The notes under the pieces are model-generated. The model saw only the letters and a program-made list of their open reading frames with translations. It made no database searches and was not told the origin of the DNA. DNA of 64,000 nt from Petrolisthes cinctipes. Taxonomy: Eukaryota > Arthropoda > Malacostraca > Decapoda > Porcellanidae. The position numbers and the translations under genes are program-made. Below are positions 43,123 to 53,420 of the stretch, one piece after another (position 1 is the stretch's first letter; each line of letters opens with the position of its first letter). Location: NCBI GenBank assembly GCA_033782935.1, contig JAWQEG010000003.1:880501-944500 (forward strand). Direction: 5' to 3'.

Positions 43123-44600
43123 CCCTGTAAACGCGGCGGTCTAGAGCGTATTCTCAATGCGCGATTCATCTATTGAGCGACGGACACCAAATCAGCACCT
43201 TTTCATGCCTTACACGCGATGCTTCCACTGCGCACGTTTTTGTGGCCAACAGTGGCCCAAATCCAAAGCCTTTCCCAGAAGCGTGTTTAAATCCGATTTC
43301 CACGTGACACTAGCCGCTCCCCCAAACCCACGCTACAACCAGCCGCTCCCCCCATCTGGCTTCTCCCTCTCACTCAGTCAGTATCCCGCTCCCTCGTGCC
43401 ATGTGTATCCCCCTCTCCATTGTTGCCAACTTGTTGACCCCAACCCTGCACCCTACCAACCAACACCTGCCTTCACCATGTCGATGATTGAGCTTAAAAA
43501 GAAATTCCTGTCACACAAGCTAAAGCTTCAGGTGATAAAATAAAGACCGCAAATATTTATCAAGAGCTGCCCCCCCAGCTGCAAAACAGGGCCCTTCTTT
43601 TTTTTTAGTAGGGGATTGTTGGGGTGGAAGACACCACACAGTATACACACACACACCCGTGACACACACACACGTACACTTCTTCACGTATGAACACACA
43701 CTCTCGTGTTATAAATATATCGCCTTATTGACCATTGTGTTGTCAATAGGCGTTAAGTGCAAATAACAAACAGCAAGCGGGTTGAGGTGCCTGGAGTATG
43801 GGGTGGTCTAAGCTCCGGCCACCAGCCCACGCAGGCTAGAGTCAGTGTTACTACAGTCAGTCCCCTAGTTCTAGCCCAGGCCTTTCCAGTGTTTCCATAG
43901 CCATGGCTGTATATAGTCCATGTAGGTATTATGTGGACTGTGAGGAGTTATGGTGTTTCTGCTCTTGACTGGCTAACAACTACACTGCAATCATTTTAAT
44001 GGAGCGGTATCTCACTATCTTCATTATGCGTTCAGTTGTGGCTGCCCTTGACGTTGAAGGGTTTATGGACGAAGTGAATGAGATCAACATTGAATGCAGT
44101 GTTAAGTGGGAGTGGTGGTGTGATGGCGGGTGAGGGTAGTGGTGGTGTGGTGACAGGTGTGGGTAATGGTGCGACCTTGGGAGGTGCAGCGGTGACCCCG
44201 ATATAGTGAACCCCATCTCACACTTCTAGTGTGCTTCTGTAATGTTATTTCTTTGGTAACAACATATATTCATTGCTACTGTGACTCATAATCAAATCAC
44301 AATTACCACATACTGTACAGTATCCTGCATATTGGTGTATAACATCTCTGTATAATGTCAGTGTGAGGCAGTGGCCGCCCATAATTAATTTTCTCTATAT
44401 AAAGATGTATTCTTATAATGTGAGTTTTTTTCATAGACGAGCCCCTCTGTCACCCAAATTGCTGCACAATATGTGAACCTACTATACTGGCAAATAAAAT
44501 CAATTCATAAAAGTTACAGTACCAGTGCACTTTTCCACAAACACTATATATAGATATGCACTGTACAACTATTATACATCCAGAAAGAAAGCCTTAAGGG
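43123..44600. other. Intronic stretch without a supported gene
   Basis: It holds a 128-codon open frame (43157-43543) with no recognisable domain and Pro/Ser/Cys-rich composition, a (CA)n-rich stretch at 43640-43680 and a possible G/T-rich low-complexity block near 44100-44170. It is probably repeat-derived. Confidence 0.35.
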
Positions 44601-44761
44601 GGGTACTGTAGTATACTGTTAGTACATTGGAGCACCTTGATTCCTCCATAGTTTGCCAGGAAACAGGATCAAATTAACCAAAATAATGATGGCCTGTAGC
44701 CTGGAGGAATAAATTACTCCGCATTAATCAACACTGAACTAACAAGAACTAATATTTGCAG

Positions 44762-44964
44762 GCCCTGGACCCTTCCCCGGGGTGGTGGACATGTTTGGGA
44801 CAGCCGGGGGACTCCTGGAATACCGTTCGGCCCAGCTGGCCTCAAGGGGGTTTGCCTCGCTGGCTCTCGCCTTCTTTGGCTACGATGACCTTCCTAAAAG
44901 CTTGGAAGAATTCAACATCACATATTTTGAGGAGGCAGTGGAGTTCCTTTTGAAACATGAAAAG
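44762..44964 (+). CDS. Acyl-CoA thioesterase (ACOT/BAAT family), exon D
   Basis: Start of the alpha/beta-hydrolase (dienelactone-hydrolase-like) domain: [20 protein letters not shown], then [20 protein letters not shown] and [20 protein letters not shown]. It matches the family blocks 'PGPFPG.iDmFGtgGGLlEYRas' and 'EDLPk....leYFEEA..yLl'. The acceptor is ATATTTGCAG before 44762; the first two bases complete a Gly codon begun in exon C. The donor is AAAG|GTATTC after 44964 (phase 0). There are no stops or frameshifts. Confidence 0.9.
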
Positions 44965-45061
44965 GTATTCTTACTGGAGATGTTTGTTAATTTACTATAC
45001 TATTCAAGGTACAATATATTAAAATTATGAATACAAAATTGCTACAATCTAAAAACTCATA

Positions 45062-47345
45062 ATTAATGGATTTGATAATTATGTGCTTCGGAGATAAGAA
45101 GCTGCTGGGATGGACGGTTGTCACACTGGATGGAGTAGTATAGATTCGATCATCAGCATAGGAGTGGATAGAGGATGAAGTACAGCTGAGAAGGTCATTA
45201 ATGAAAAGGAGAAAGAGAGTATGTGATAAGGACAGAACCCTGAGGAACACCACTATTGATAAAGTAGAAGAAGAACAGTGACCATCAACAACAGCAGCTA
45301 TAGACCGGCCAGAAAGGATATCAGAGATAAAGGTGCAGAGGGATGGATAGTAGCCGAAAGAGGACAAGAATTCAGAGCAATGGGGTGATAGTTGTAGGGT
45401 TGGGAGCGATGTCCTTTCTTTGGAACGGGTTGGATCAGAGCAAACTTCCAACAAGAAGGAAAAGTGTTAGATGACAGATAAAGACGGAACAGTTTGCCTA
45501 GGCAGGGTGTCAGCAAGGAAACACAGTTCTTGAGAATGGCAGGAGGAATCCCATTTGGACTGTATGCCTTCTGAGTATCAGGGCCAGAAAGGACAGAAAA
45601 TACTTCCTTTGAAGAGATTCTGATGGCAGGCATAGGTAAGTGCCAGAATCGTCCAGAATGGAGTTAGAGGCAAAGATTTGAGAGAAGAGTTCAGCTTTAT
45701 CAGATGAAGAAATGGCAACATTTCCATCAGGAAGGATGAGAGGAGCGAAAGAGGAAGATGTTAAGTTACTGGAGAGATTTCTTGCAAGATACCAGAAAGA
45801 AAGGGAGCGATGAGAGTTGTTTTAGTTGTAGTTCCCCAGACTGTCTGGTTGACCGAAGCCGCGCAGATGCTCGGACCCCCAAATGCGAGTCAGGGAGATA
45901 GTGAGATCGGTTACTTCGAAGGCAACAGAAGAGGAGACTGCTGGCTCACGGGCATGTACCCCCGGGCCAACCTTCCCACCATCTGTAGTCTGCCTTGTGC
46001 CACCCAATTGGGTGATCTCGCCAGCTACCCAGAAGGAATGAGAAATAGTAAGAGACAGACAGAACAGGCCAGGGTGTGGTAGAGGATGCCAAATTCCTCA
46101 TTTCTGGATAAAACCAGCCCTCACCAGTGTGTTGCTGGGTAGTTGAGAAGTGTGCTGGGTAGTTATCAACACATCTTCCCCCAGCCTACAAGGTTTGCTA
46201 TCCTTGCTCTTACAGCCGAGTACCTACTTACTGCTAGGTGAACAGGGACATAGGGGGCTGCGAAAATTGTCCAACAATTCCACTGATCCGGGAATCGAAC
46301 CCGGGATCTCTCGCCTGCTGGGCGAGTATGCTAACCGTTACACCATCAGCACCCCCGGGGGAAGAGTTGGACAGAATATTGCACTTGGCACAAATGAAGG
46401 ATATTTTGGCTAGTCAGAGAACAGATTTAGCACAATTCTGTGCAGAAATATACAGAGCACGAGATTCATCAGTTTAAAGGCTTCAGTATTGTCTGAAAGC
46501 TTCCTCCTTGTTATGGACTGCAGAAGAACAAGCGCTATTAAACCAAGAGTTTTGTGAATTAGTAAGAGGGAAAGAATATGGATACTGAACTAAGACTGTG
46601 ATTGGAGGAGCCCAATGGAGAGAAAAGTTCATCAGTATAGGCAGAAGATTGAGAGGTTAGGAATAAGTCAAGGATATTAGGCTGATCTCCAAGTCGGTCT
46701 GGGATACTGGTAGGGTGTAGAACTAGTTACTCTTAAGTCATTGAGGATAGAAAAGATGAAGGCTTATTCAAAAGGTGAATAAGTGAAGGGAGATGAAAGT
46801 CAAAGGTGGTGGTGAACATTGAAATCTTCTAAAATGGAGATTTCTGAGAATGGGATAGAATGTGTGTGTTCTACTTTTGAGGTTAGATAGTCAAGTAATT
46901 TTGGATTTGGATAGTCAGTAGAGTTAAGGGAGAGATAAACACCACGGATGTATTTACTCTGAGAGTGACAGGTGAGCCAAAGCCAGAGGGTTAAGAACTT
47001 AAAATCTAGTTCAGGAACACGAGAGCAAATGAGGTCGTTGAGTACAGAATAAGCAACATCTGCATTCTTTTGCTGGAAATTGAGGATAGAAAAAGTAAGA
47101 TTAGACAGAGAAGGGATTGCTGTTGGTTGTTGGTGAGATCTGAGTTTCGGTGAAGAAGAGATGATGAGGTTTATAGGAGAAGAGGCGGTGTTCAACAGAT
47201 GCGAAGTGAGAGGAAAGGTCACAAATAATGCAAAAGTTGATGGCGAGTGTATCAGGCAATGGTCCAGGGCATCTGGACGGGTAGTCAACGAAAGATTCAG
47301 TCCGAGGGAAGTTTTATGATCCATTCCCAGGGACCTCCGAGGCTT
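45062..47345 (-). mobile_element. LINE family A, minus-strand copy, interrupted by a SINE
   Basis: The same family as 11986-15840. Reading right to left it has part of the endonuclease domain (47324-46800, with ISEISILEDFNVHH-like and LDHCLIHSPS blocks), the pre-RT region (46560-46365, '[16 protein letters not shown]'-like), then RT blocks KAYSPNGIPPAILKNCVSLL and CLGKLFRLYLSSNTFPSCWK (45580-45430) and DILSGRSIAAVVDGHCSSS (45325-45270). It has many stops and small indels. It lies in the intron between exons D and E. Confidence 0.8.
45826..46364 (-). mobile_element. tRNA-derived SINE with a LINE C-like tail, inside LINE A
   Basis: On the minus strand the head (46360-46285) is tRNA-like: an A-box-like TGATGGTGTAACGGTTAG, an anticodon-stem-like CTCGCCCAGCAGGCGAG and a B box GGTTCGATTCC. 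The body follows (GCAGCCCCCTATGTCCCTGT, TTCACCTAGCAGTAAGTAGG). The 3' end (CCAGACAGTCTGGGGAACTA, then CAACTAAAACAA) resembles the 3' end of LINE C. CAACTCT flanks the insertion on both sides and the LINE A sequence continues across it. It is not a functional tRNA: it lacks a proper acceptor stem and T33. Confidence 0.75.
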
Positions 47346-47714
47346 TGTTATATTTGTGCTTCATGGTTAAAATAGATTGAGTGATGTCTTTGAGAGTATG
47401 TTGGACTACTCTTGGTATAATTGAGACACGAAAAAGATCGGCAAATGTGGACAGGTAGGTGAAACGGGAGTTTCAACCCTCCCTATCACCAGTCTAGCAT
47501 CCACCGTAAGAGTACTGTCCTGTGTTCATCTGGACGTGCGTGTGAGCATGATGCTTTGTCCTGTACATTTCTCTGTCCTCTCTTCAGTGTTTTTTTCCTG
47601 TGATGTAACATTTCTCCCAGCAATATATAAATTGCACTTTAAGGGTTGAATATTTAAACTTCTTTTATGAAAATACTTTTCATCGCTCAGTTCGTATTGC
47701 AAAATCAGTAATCC
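47346..47714. other. Intronic stretch without a recognised feature
   Basis: AT-rich sequence between LINE A and the MITE region. It contains no conserved open frame or terminal repeat that I can see. Confidence 0.35.
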
Positions 47715-47790
47715 CTTCTTTTCCCCAGTGGTTATGGGTGTATTGTTCTGTATTGAATCTGTGTACAGTAATCCCTCTGTACAGTAGGCA
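47715..47790. repeat. Half-copy of the CAGTAAACCCTC palindromic MITE family
   Basis: GGTTATGGGTGTATTGTTCT and GAATCTGTGTACAGTAATCC match the family at 28833-29003. Confidence 0.5.
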
Positions 47791-47826
47791 AAAATGTATT
47801 TAAACTACTCTTACATTAAAATTAAG

Positions 47827-48800
47827 TATAATTATCACAGAGCTATACACATAGAGCGCGCAACAGCCCCCCTGGCGTGTCGCCACCGGAAGTGGGTTGG
47901 CGGTTGCCCTTCCCCTCATCCCGCCAGCCTGTCAGCTTATGCCAGGGTAAGATATTATTTCATTTATTCGGTCTTTCATTGATGATATGGTATATTAACT
48001 ACATTATAGTGACTCACAATATATGAATAAATATTTCTTTAACCGATATATCAGTGAATGGCTGATTAAATATAAATACATTTCGGTTAAATGGTGAAAT
48101 GAGTTAGATAAACAAAACTACCATTGGCACTCGTCCACAGTCACCTTCTTATAATATATATATACAACGTACTTAATCTCTATTATGATAAATATTTTAT
48201 GTTCACATTGTTCAGTATGTATGTCACACTAGAGTAATATGTGTGTATGTATGCATGTCACACTAGAATATATGTGTATGTATGCATGTCACACTAGAAT
48301 ATATGTGTATGTATGTATGTCACACTAGAATAATATGTATGTATGTCACACTAGAGTAATATTTATGTATGTATGTATGTCACACTAGAGTAATATGTAT
48401 GTATGTATGAATGTCACACTAGAGTAATATGTATGTATGTAAGGTAAGTGGAGGGAGAGGGGGACAGATTAAAGTTATATATATTTGTCTTGTTTAATAA
48501 ACCAGTTTAAGTTTAATTTCTTTGCATAATTTTCCGTATGGACATTATCTTAGACTTGTTAATTGATTTAACAAAACCTGCATAATTAGATAACAAGATA
48601 CAATGCTTTATAAATCAGGGAAATGTCAATAACTGTGGATAGAAACATACCATACAAGTACGTACGGGAGTTCAAAGCGCGCGCCAAAGGGCATTCCAAG
48701 ATGGCCGCCGAGCAGGCTGGCTGGCGACACTCCTCCCCTATCTCATAACACAGGGTCGCGCATTCTATATGTATAGCTCTGTGATAATTATCCTTAGGGG
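47827..48800. mobile_element. Foldback-type element with about 45-bp inverted ends
   Basis: GTATAATTATCACAGAGCTA followed by TACACATAGAGCGCGC at the left is repeated, inverted, at the right (GGATAATTATCACAGAGCTA, then TACATATAGAATGCGCG, reading from 48800). The interior is AT-rich with a CACACTAGAGTAATATGTAT minisatellite. No transposase is present. The exact ends and target duplication are not clear. Confidence 0.5.
48208..48440 (+). repeat. Irregular minisatellite (TATGTATGTCACACTAGAGTAA)
   Basis: About eight units of roughly 22-30 bp alternate a TATG/TGTATG run with CACACTAGAGTAAT or CACACTAGAATAT. Confidence 0.85.
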
Positions 48801-48844
48801 GTACCAATACTTTTTTTGCTGACACTATATTACACACCTATTAA

Positions 48845-49238
48845 CCCTTAATTTGCGGGTGTAGTAAAATTTTGACACTAGCAACAAGTCTGGAGCACCG
48901 CGAGTGTAGCATATATTCAACAGCAAAGTTTTTAAATTTGCTTGGTCCCGAACAAACTAGTTTCGACCTGGTAACACTGGTGGTGGCAGGCAGCCAAGGG
49001 GCTGCCACAGCCATCTCAGCCACCACCAGTCAGTCAGTCTCTAGCAGTGAAGGCAGAAGGACATATTTTCATCACTCCTCTTTTCCTGTAATTAGCATAT
49101 ATGTACGTAAAAACAACAGTGACATTGTATTTCATATTGTTGTATTGAAAAATGTGATTGCGTCAAATGTATTGCTTACATAGTGACCGCGAGTGTGGGA
49201 GAGAGGTGCCGTGATAGATAATGCCCACTGCTAAGTGG
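48845..49238. mobile_element. TTAA-flanked (piggyBac-like) MITE, short copy
   Basis: TTAA (48841-48844 and 49239-49242) flanks the ends CCCTTAATTTGCGGGTGTAG and, inward from the right, CCACTTAGCAGTGGGCATTA. This uninterrupted 394-bp copy is the key for reading the shattered relative at 31463-42685. Confidence 0.75.
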
Positions 49239-49242
49239 TTAA

Positions 49243-49335
49243 CCCAGTAGAAAATGAGGCTTTACTGTGCATGGATTCATATGAAACAGAATAATGCACA
49301 CCCATAACAACAGTGGAAAACCAGGGATTGTTGTA
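49243..49335. repeat. Half-copy of the CAGTAAACCCTC palindromic MITE family
   Basis: CCCAGTAGAAAATGAGGCTT followed by TACTGTGCATGGATTCAT and CCATAACAACAGTGGAAAAC matches the right arm of 28833-29003. Confidence 0.5.
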
Positions 49336-49465
49336 TTATGAATTGAGCAACGAAGAACCTATTCCTCGAAGAAGTAATATAATAATTCCATCCTTAGTTT
49401 CTTCTTCACTGCACCTTCTCTGAGGTAAATATGAAGTAGAAATCTAATGTGCTGTTATTTTGCAG

Positions 49466-50119
49466 GTACTAAGGTATGGAGTGGGAGTGATTGGAACAAG
49501 CAAAGGAGGGGACTTGGCCCTTTCAATGGCAGCATTCATTTCTTCTGTTCGAGCTTGTGTTGCAATTAATGGCTGTTCTGGTCCTATAGGTGTTCCTATG
49601 AGAGTAAGAGATAAATTATACCACAATATTCCAAATTGGGACGCCAGTATGATACGTTTAACAGATGATGGAGTTGTTATATCTCAGAATACTTCCATAC
49701 ATCCTAATAGTTTTAAGGAAATGGCTTTGCCCATAGAAAAGAGTAATGCTGCTTATCTCTTCATAGCTTCTGGTAATGATCAAGACATGAAATCCGAGAT
49801 GTATGCCCATGACGCATATAAAAGGCTGTCAGAAAATTATTACACCAGACATTACGAAATATCGTCCCATCCAGGCGCTGGACACATACTGGAGCCTCCG
49901 TACTCCCCACACAGCTGGGCGTCCTTCCAGCATGCCCAGATGTTGGTTATGTGTTGGGGTGGAACCTGTAAATATCACACACTGGGACAGCAAAATGCTT
50001 GGGTGACAACAATTCAGTTCTTATGGCATCATCTTGTCAAGGAGTGTGACCCTGATTCTCAAACTGAACCTGTACTCCCAACTTATAGTAATGATAAACA
50101 CCTGCAAAGTAATTTGTAA
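49466..50119 (+). CDS. Acyl-CoA thioesterase (ACOT/BAAT family), terminal exon E
   Basis: Catalytic half of the alpha/beta-hydrolase domain, ending in TAA at 50117-50119. The nucleophile elbow is GVIGTSKGGD (Ser; bile-acid conjugating BAAT uses Cys here, so hydrolysis rather than amino-acid transfer is expected). The acid is in FIASGNDQDMKSE (Asp) and the base in HPGAGHILEPPY (His). Between them PIEKSNAAYLF matches the family 'PvErAes.FLF'; the tail has CWGGTCKYHTLGQQNAW as in 'WGGep..Ha.Aq..aW'. The acceptor is TTATTTTGCAG before 49466, phase 0 with exon D. The C-terminus (YSNDKHLQSNL) has no clear peroxisomal SKL-type signal. Exons A-E total 1341 nt, 446 residues plus any upstream leader, close to the usual 420-480. 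Confidence 0.92.
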   Translation, partial: VLRYGVGVIGTSKGGDLALSMAAFISSVRACVAINGCSGPIGVPMRVRDKLYHNIPNWDASMIRLTDDGVVISQNTSIHPNSFKEMALPIEKSNAAYLFIASGNDQDMKSEMYAHDAYKRLSENYYTRHYEISSHPGAGHILEPPYSPHSWASFQHAQMLVMCWGGTCKYHTLGQQNAWVTTIQFLWHHLVKECDPDSQTEPVLPTYSNDKHLQSNL

Positions 50120-50346
50120 TAATAATTTGTCTGATAAAATTTAAGATGGGTAAGAAAGGATTATATATATACAGTACTATCTTTAATATGTACAGTTGTG
50201 GACATATGAAAAAGATTTAACTTGAAACAGGGCCCCTCATTGAGCATAGAGTAGAATGAAATGTGTGTAAAAGCAAGTCCTATTCTATTCTTAATAAGGG
50301 GCCCATTAGAAATGTGTCTGTTTTATGTGTCTACAACTATGTAGAC

Positions 50347-50352
50347 AATAAA
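50347..50352 (+). terminator. Candidate polyadenylation signal AATAAA
   Basis: The first canonical AATAAA after the thioesterase stop codon, 228 bp downstream. It lies within what looks like a pogo/Tigger-type terminal repeat (CAATAAAAGTCC, against CAGTAAAAGTCC at 59331), so the signal may derive from the transposon by one G-to-A change. A second AATAAA occurs near 50636. Confidence 0.5.
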
Positions 50353-50921
50353 AGTCCGAAAGTTCGGAAGGCGGGGGAACATGAGACTTCCAAAACTTTT
50401 GATTTTTCCGAACTTTTGGGAATATACCCAAAAATGGCTTTAAAATTCTGAAAAAAAATATATATGTAATAATTAAAACAGAACACATTTTTGTGTTTCC
50501 CTGTACAATGCAGTGAATATCCGAAGGTGTTGATTGCTTATTCACATACAGATTATTGATATAGTTAAAAGTACAAGTGATTTTAAGAGAAAATTACCAA
50601 AATTCATGAATACAAACTAAGAAATGTGTGTGCATGAATAAAAATTCAATGAGTTTTGATGATAACTGAACATATCACCCCACTATCACCCTGCCGCTTC
50701 TCTTTTACACTCGCGATAAACCTTTTATAGTGAACAACTTCTCAAAACTAATTTTTCATACTTTTAGCACATATCCCGGTACAGACTTTTGATATGGTGA
50801 AAAGTGCAAGTGATTGTAAGAGAAAGTGACCAAGAATAATTAATATAAACTAAGGAAATGTGTTTGTACGAGTAGAAACTCATGGATTATTGGTGATAAC
50901 TGAACTTGCCACCCATTTCTC

Positions 50922-51149
50922 TCACTCGGCAGCAAGCTTTTTGTACTCTGCAGCCTTGTATTTATCATCGTAAATTGTAGATTGTCCTACGCCATACTCC
51001 GCCATGAGCACTGGAACTCTAAATTCCCTCTCTAATTTCTCTAATACTTCTAATTTCTGTGCCACACTTAACGCAACATACGTCTTCTCACATTTGTTTC
51101 TGACTGGTTTCTTGGTTGGTGGTTTCTTCGGAGCCATGGTAGTAGGCAA
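50922..51149 (-). pseudogene. N-terminus of a Tigger/CENP-B-type transposase
   Basis: 75 codons beginning MAPKKPPTKKPVRNK, then VALSVAQKLEVLEKLEREFR, MAEYGVGQSTIYD and AAEYKKLAAE. The 'LSLxQKLEILxKLE...EYGVGxSTI.D' pattern is the psq-type helix-turn-helix that opens Tigger and CENP-B proteins and binds the terminal repeats. The frame ends after this domain; no catalytic part follows. The poly-basic N-terminus resembles the MASNKPPKKP remnant in copy 1 (near 1320-1375). Confidence 0.65.
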
Positions 51150-52433
51150 AACAGTGAAAATTTGGTAGAAATGTAATAGTAATGTTGAGGATATACAGGG
51201 TGTATCGCGACTTATATAATTAAATTACACTAGAGATATAAAATATAATTTTAGAGTATATTTTGTTCTATAAATTATGCTGTGTGTGATCTCAGTAAAG
51301 TACAATGAATACTGATAAAAACTATTTTAACTTGTGTTGTCAAATGGCGGTGAGCTTCGGTGGGAGTGGTAGCCTAATATGGTTTTCGGACCAAAGAGGC
51401 CTTATTTATTTCATCTTAATAAGTTTTATCATGATTGCAATATTAGTGCATTTGTTGCGGCTTTCAGCCGCTTAAATTGTATTTATTGGTTGTGGAACCA
51501 GCACAGCTGGATTGCTATAGAATACTCCCCTTCTCCAGCCCAGGCCCCGTATAGGCATAATCTGGGCTAGAAGGGTCTATTCCGTGAAGATCATCAGAAG
51601 TAAATATAAATTCAAATCTGGCACTGTACTGATATGGGAGCCACCTTGGGGTGGCCTGTAGAGGTACTGACCCCGCTCTGGAGCAGCGACCGCTCGTCCA
51701 CTCAAATGAGAAGAAAGAGAATGCCTGCAGCATCGGGAGGCGGGTGGGACAGTAAAAGCTGTACTGGTTCCACAACCAATAAATACAATGCTGCGACAAA
51801 TGCACTATTATTGGTAAAGTGGAACCAGCACAGCTGGATGGCTATGCATGCGATGCGGTAGGTGGGAGGTGAGGAGGAGGCATTCACGCCCCCTATGAAG
51901 AGTGGTAAGGAGCGCTTGGGCCCGGAGCGGGGACTCGTATAAAGCGTATTAGAGGTGAAACCATAGTAAAAACGCCTTCCCAGAGCTAGGGTGGTAGCTG
52001 CTTTGGAAGTGTTTTTACTCATATATAATTTATTATCATTATATACAGTCAACTTTCTGTTATAACCCAGAAAGTGTTACAAGTAGTAAGTTTTTATAGT
52101 CAGACTCGAGGGGATAGGCAGGGGGTTCGAGGACCCCCCCACACCCCCCCCCCTTTGTTAAAGTCCTCCGAACCTAGGCTATGGCCTAAGTTCGGGTAAT
52201 AATATCCCGAGAGGGGGAAAGAAACACCAAGATGTTCTAACCATGTGTTTATTGTATCAAGTCACCCATCATAGTAGTTATTTTTTATATATGCCTCGGA
52301 AATTAATACTAAAAAAATCCATAACGATGTATTTTTATTAATCCAGCACCCTATGTACAACATGAATGACATGGGGATGAGCGTGAGACTGTACAAAATG
52401 GAGATGACGTATGGGATGAACTGGTGACGGGAG

Positions 52434-53420
52434 TTAAGTCGCCCGACCTTTTCCTTTCGGGCGCCCCCTCCCCCTTTTATGTCTCCCACGGGGACCCTGT
52501 GAAAAGGTGGGCGGAGTCCCCATCGACACACAGGGGGTGCGGGAGAGCGAGTGGACCAGATACCTAGTCCTGAAGGAGGAGGTGGATGTCCAGACCCCCA
52601 GATCCCGTACCCGCTCCACCGAGTGAGTCCTGAGAAAGGCGAGGGAGGCGGCCACGCCCCGAACGCTGTGTGCCTTGGGAGCGTGTCCGGGATCCCCGTT
52701 CTCGATCACTCAGCAGAGAAGGCGAGCGATGGACCTGGGGAAGAGAGGCTTACCAGACCTGGAGTTGTAGAAGAGGTGGTCCGGGAAAGCCTCCCTCGTA
52801 GCCTCCACATAAGCTGTGAAGGCGTGGACTGGACAGAGTGGGTGGAAACTTCCATCCCTCAGGAAGGAGGGTACTGCGAGAGGGCCAATCCTGTCGTCAG
52901 CCTGCTCGTTCTTAGCTAGGAAAGTAGGAGAGGGGGAGACAGTCAAGAGGTAAGGTTAGGACTTACAGAGGAGAAGGCTGGATGACGGGTCAGGGCTGCC
53001 AACTGAGAGGCTCTGTACCCTGTAGCTAAGGCGAGCAGGAAGAGAGCTTTCTGGAGGAGGTGGCACACTTCCAGAGGGACCCCCTCAAAGGTCAGGTAAG
53101 TAAGGACGCGGTGAAGGGACCAGGAAGGCGTCTGGGCCCGGTGAGGTGCGGTCCCCGCCCGAATCCTCATCCTCAGTAGAGATAGGGGCCTCTCTGACAC
53201 TTTAATATTAAAACCTAGGAGGAGGGGATCAGACAGGGCTGCGAAATGCTCAAGCACCGTCGCCGGGTCCCTGTTGGTGGAATCGGCGAGCCACGTGAGG
53301 AATTCCAGGACCGTGTCCGAGATGACCATGGAGGGATGTCGTCACAAGGAGTCCTGGAATCTTTTCCAGCATGATTCGTACTGCCTCACCGACGACTGGC
53401 GATGAGCCCTCAGCATCTTG
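52434..53420 (-). pseudogene. Tyrosine recombinase of DIRS copy 4
   Basis: All catalytic boxes are present: ATGYRASQLAAL (Arg), HSVRG (His-x-x-Arg), a Trp in DLGVW (shifted from the LGGW of copy 1) and TRYL (Tyr). It is broken by TGA in place of CGA after IARLLC (near 52710), by a frame change near 52940, and by a 3-nt deletion (EDT to DT) in the N-terminal helix region. The N-terminal frame overlaps the end of the RT polyprotein. Confidence 0.85.

Larger units (their letters stand above)
50346..51190 (-). mobile_element. Pogo/Tigger-like element fragment, copy 2
   Basis: The left end CAATAAAAGTCCGAAAGTTC resembles the terminal repeat at 59331. The right part carries the start of a CENP-B-like transposase on the minus strand. 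AT-rich sequence lies between, so most of the transposase gene is missing. The right end is lost where the palindromic MITE at 51196 begins. Confidence 0.55.

Noticed and set aside
43157..43543. 128-codon plus-strand open frame (SMIELKKKFLSHKLKLQVIK end)
   Set aside because: There is no homology I recognise, its composition is biased, and it lies next to MITE sequence. It may be a transposase leader, but I cannot support that.
46285..46360. tRNA gene on the minus strand
   Set aside because: A and B boxes and an anticodon-like stem are visible, but the acceptor stem does not pair, the base before the anticodon is not T, and a SINE body and LINE-like tail follow.
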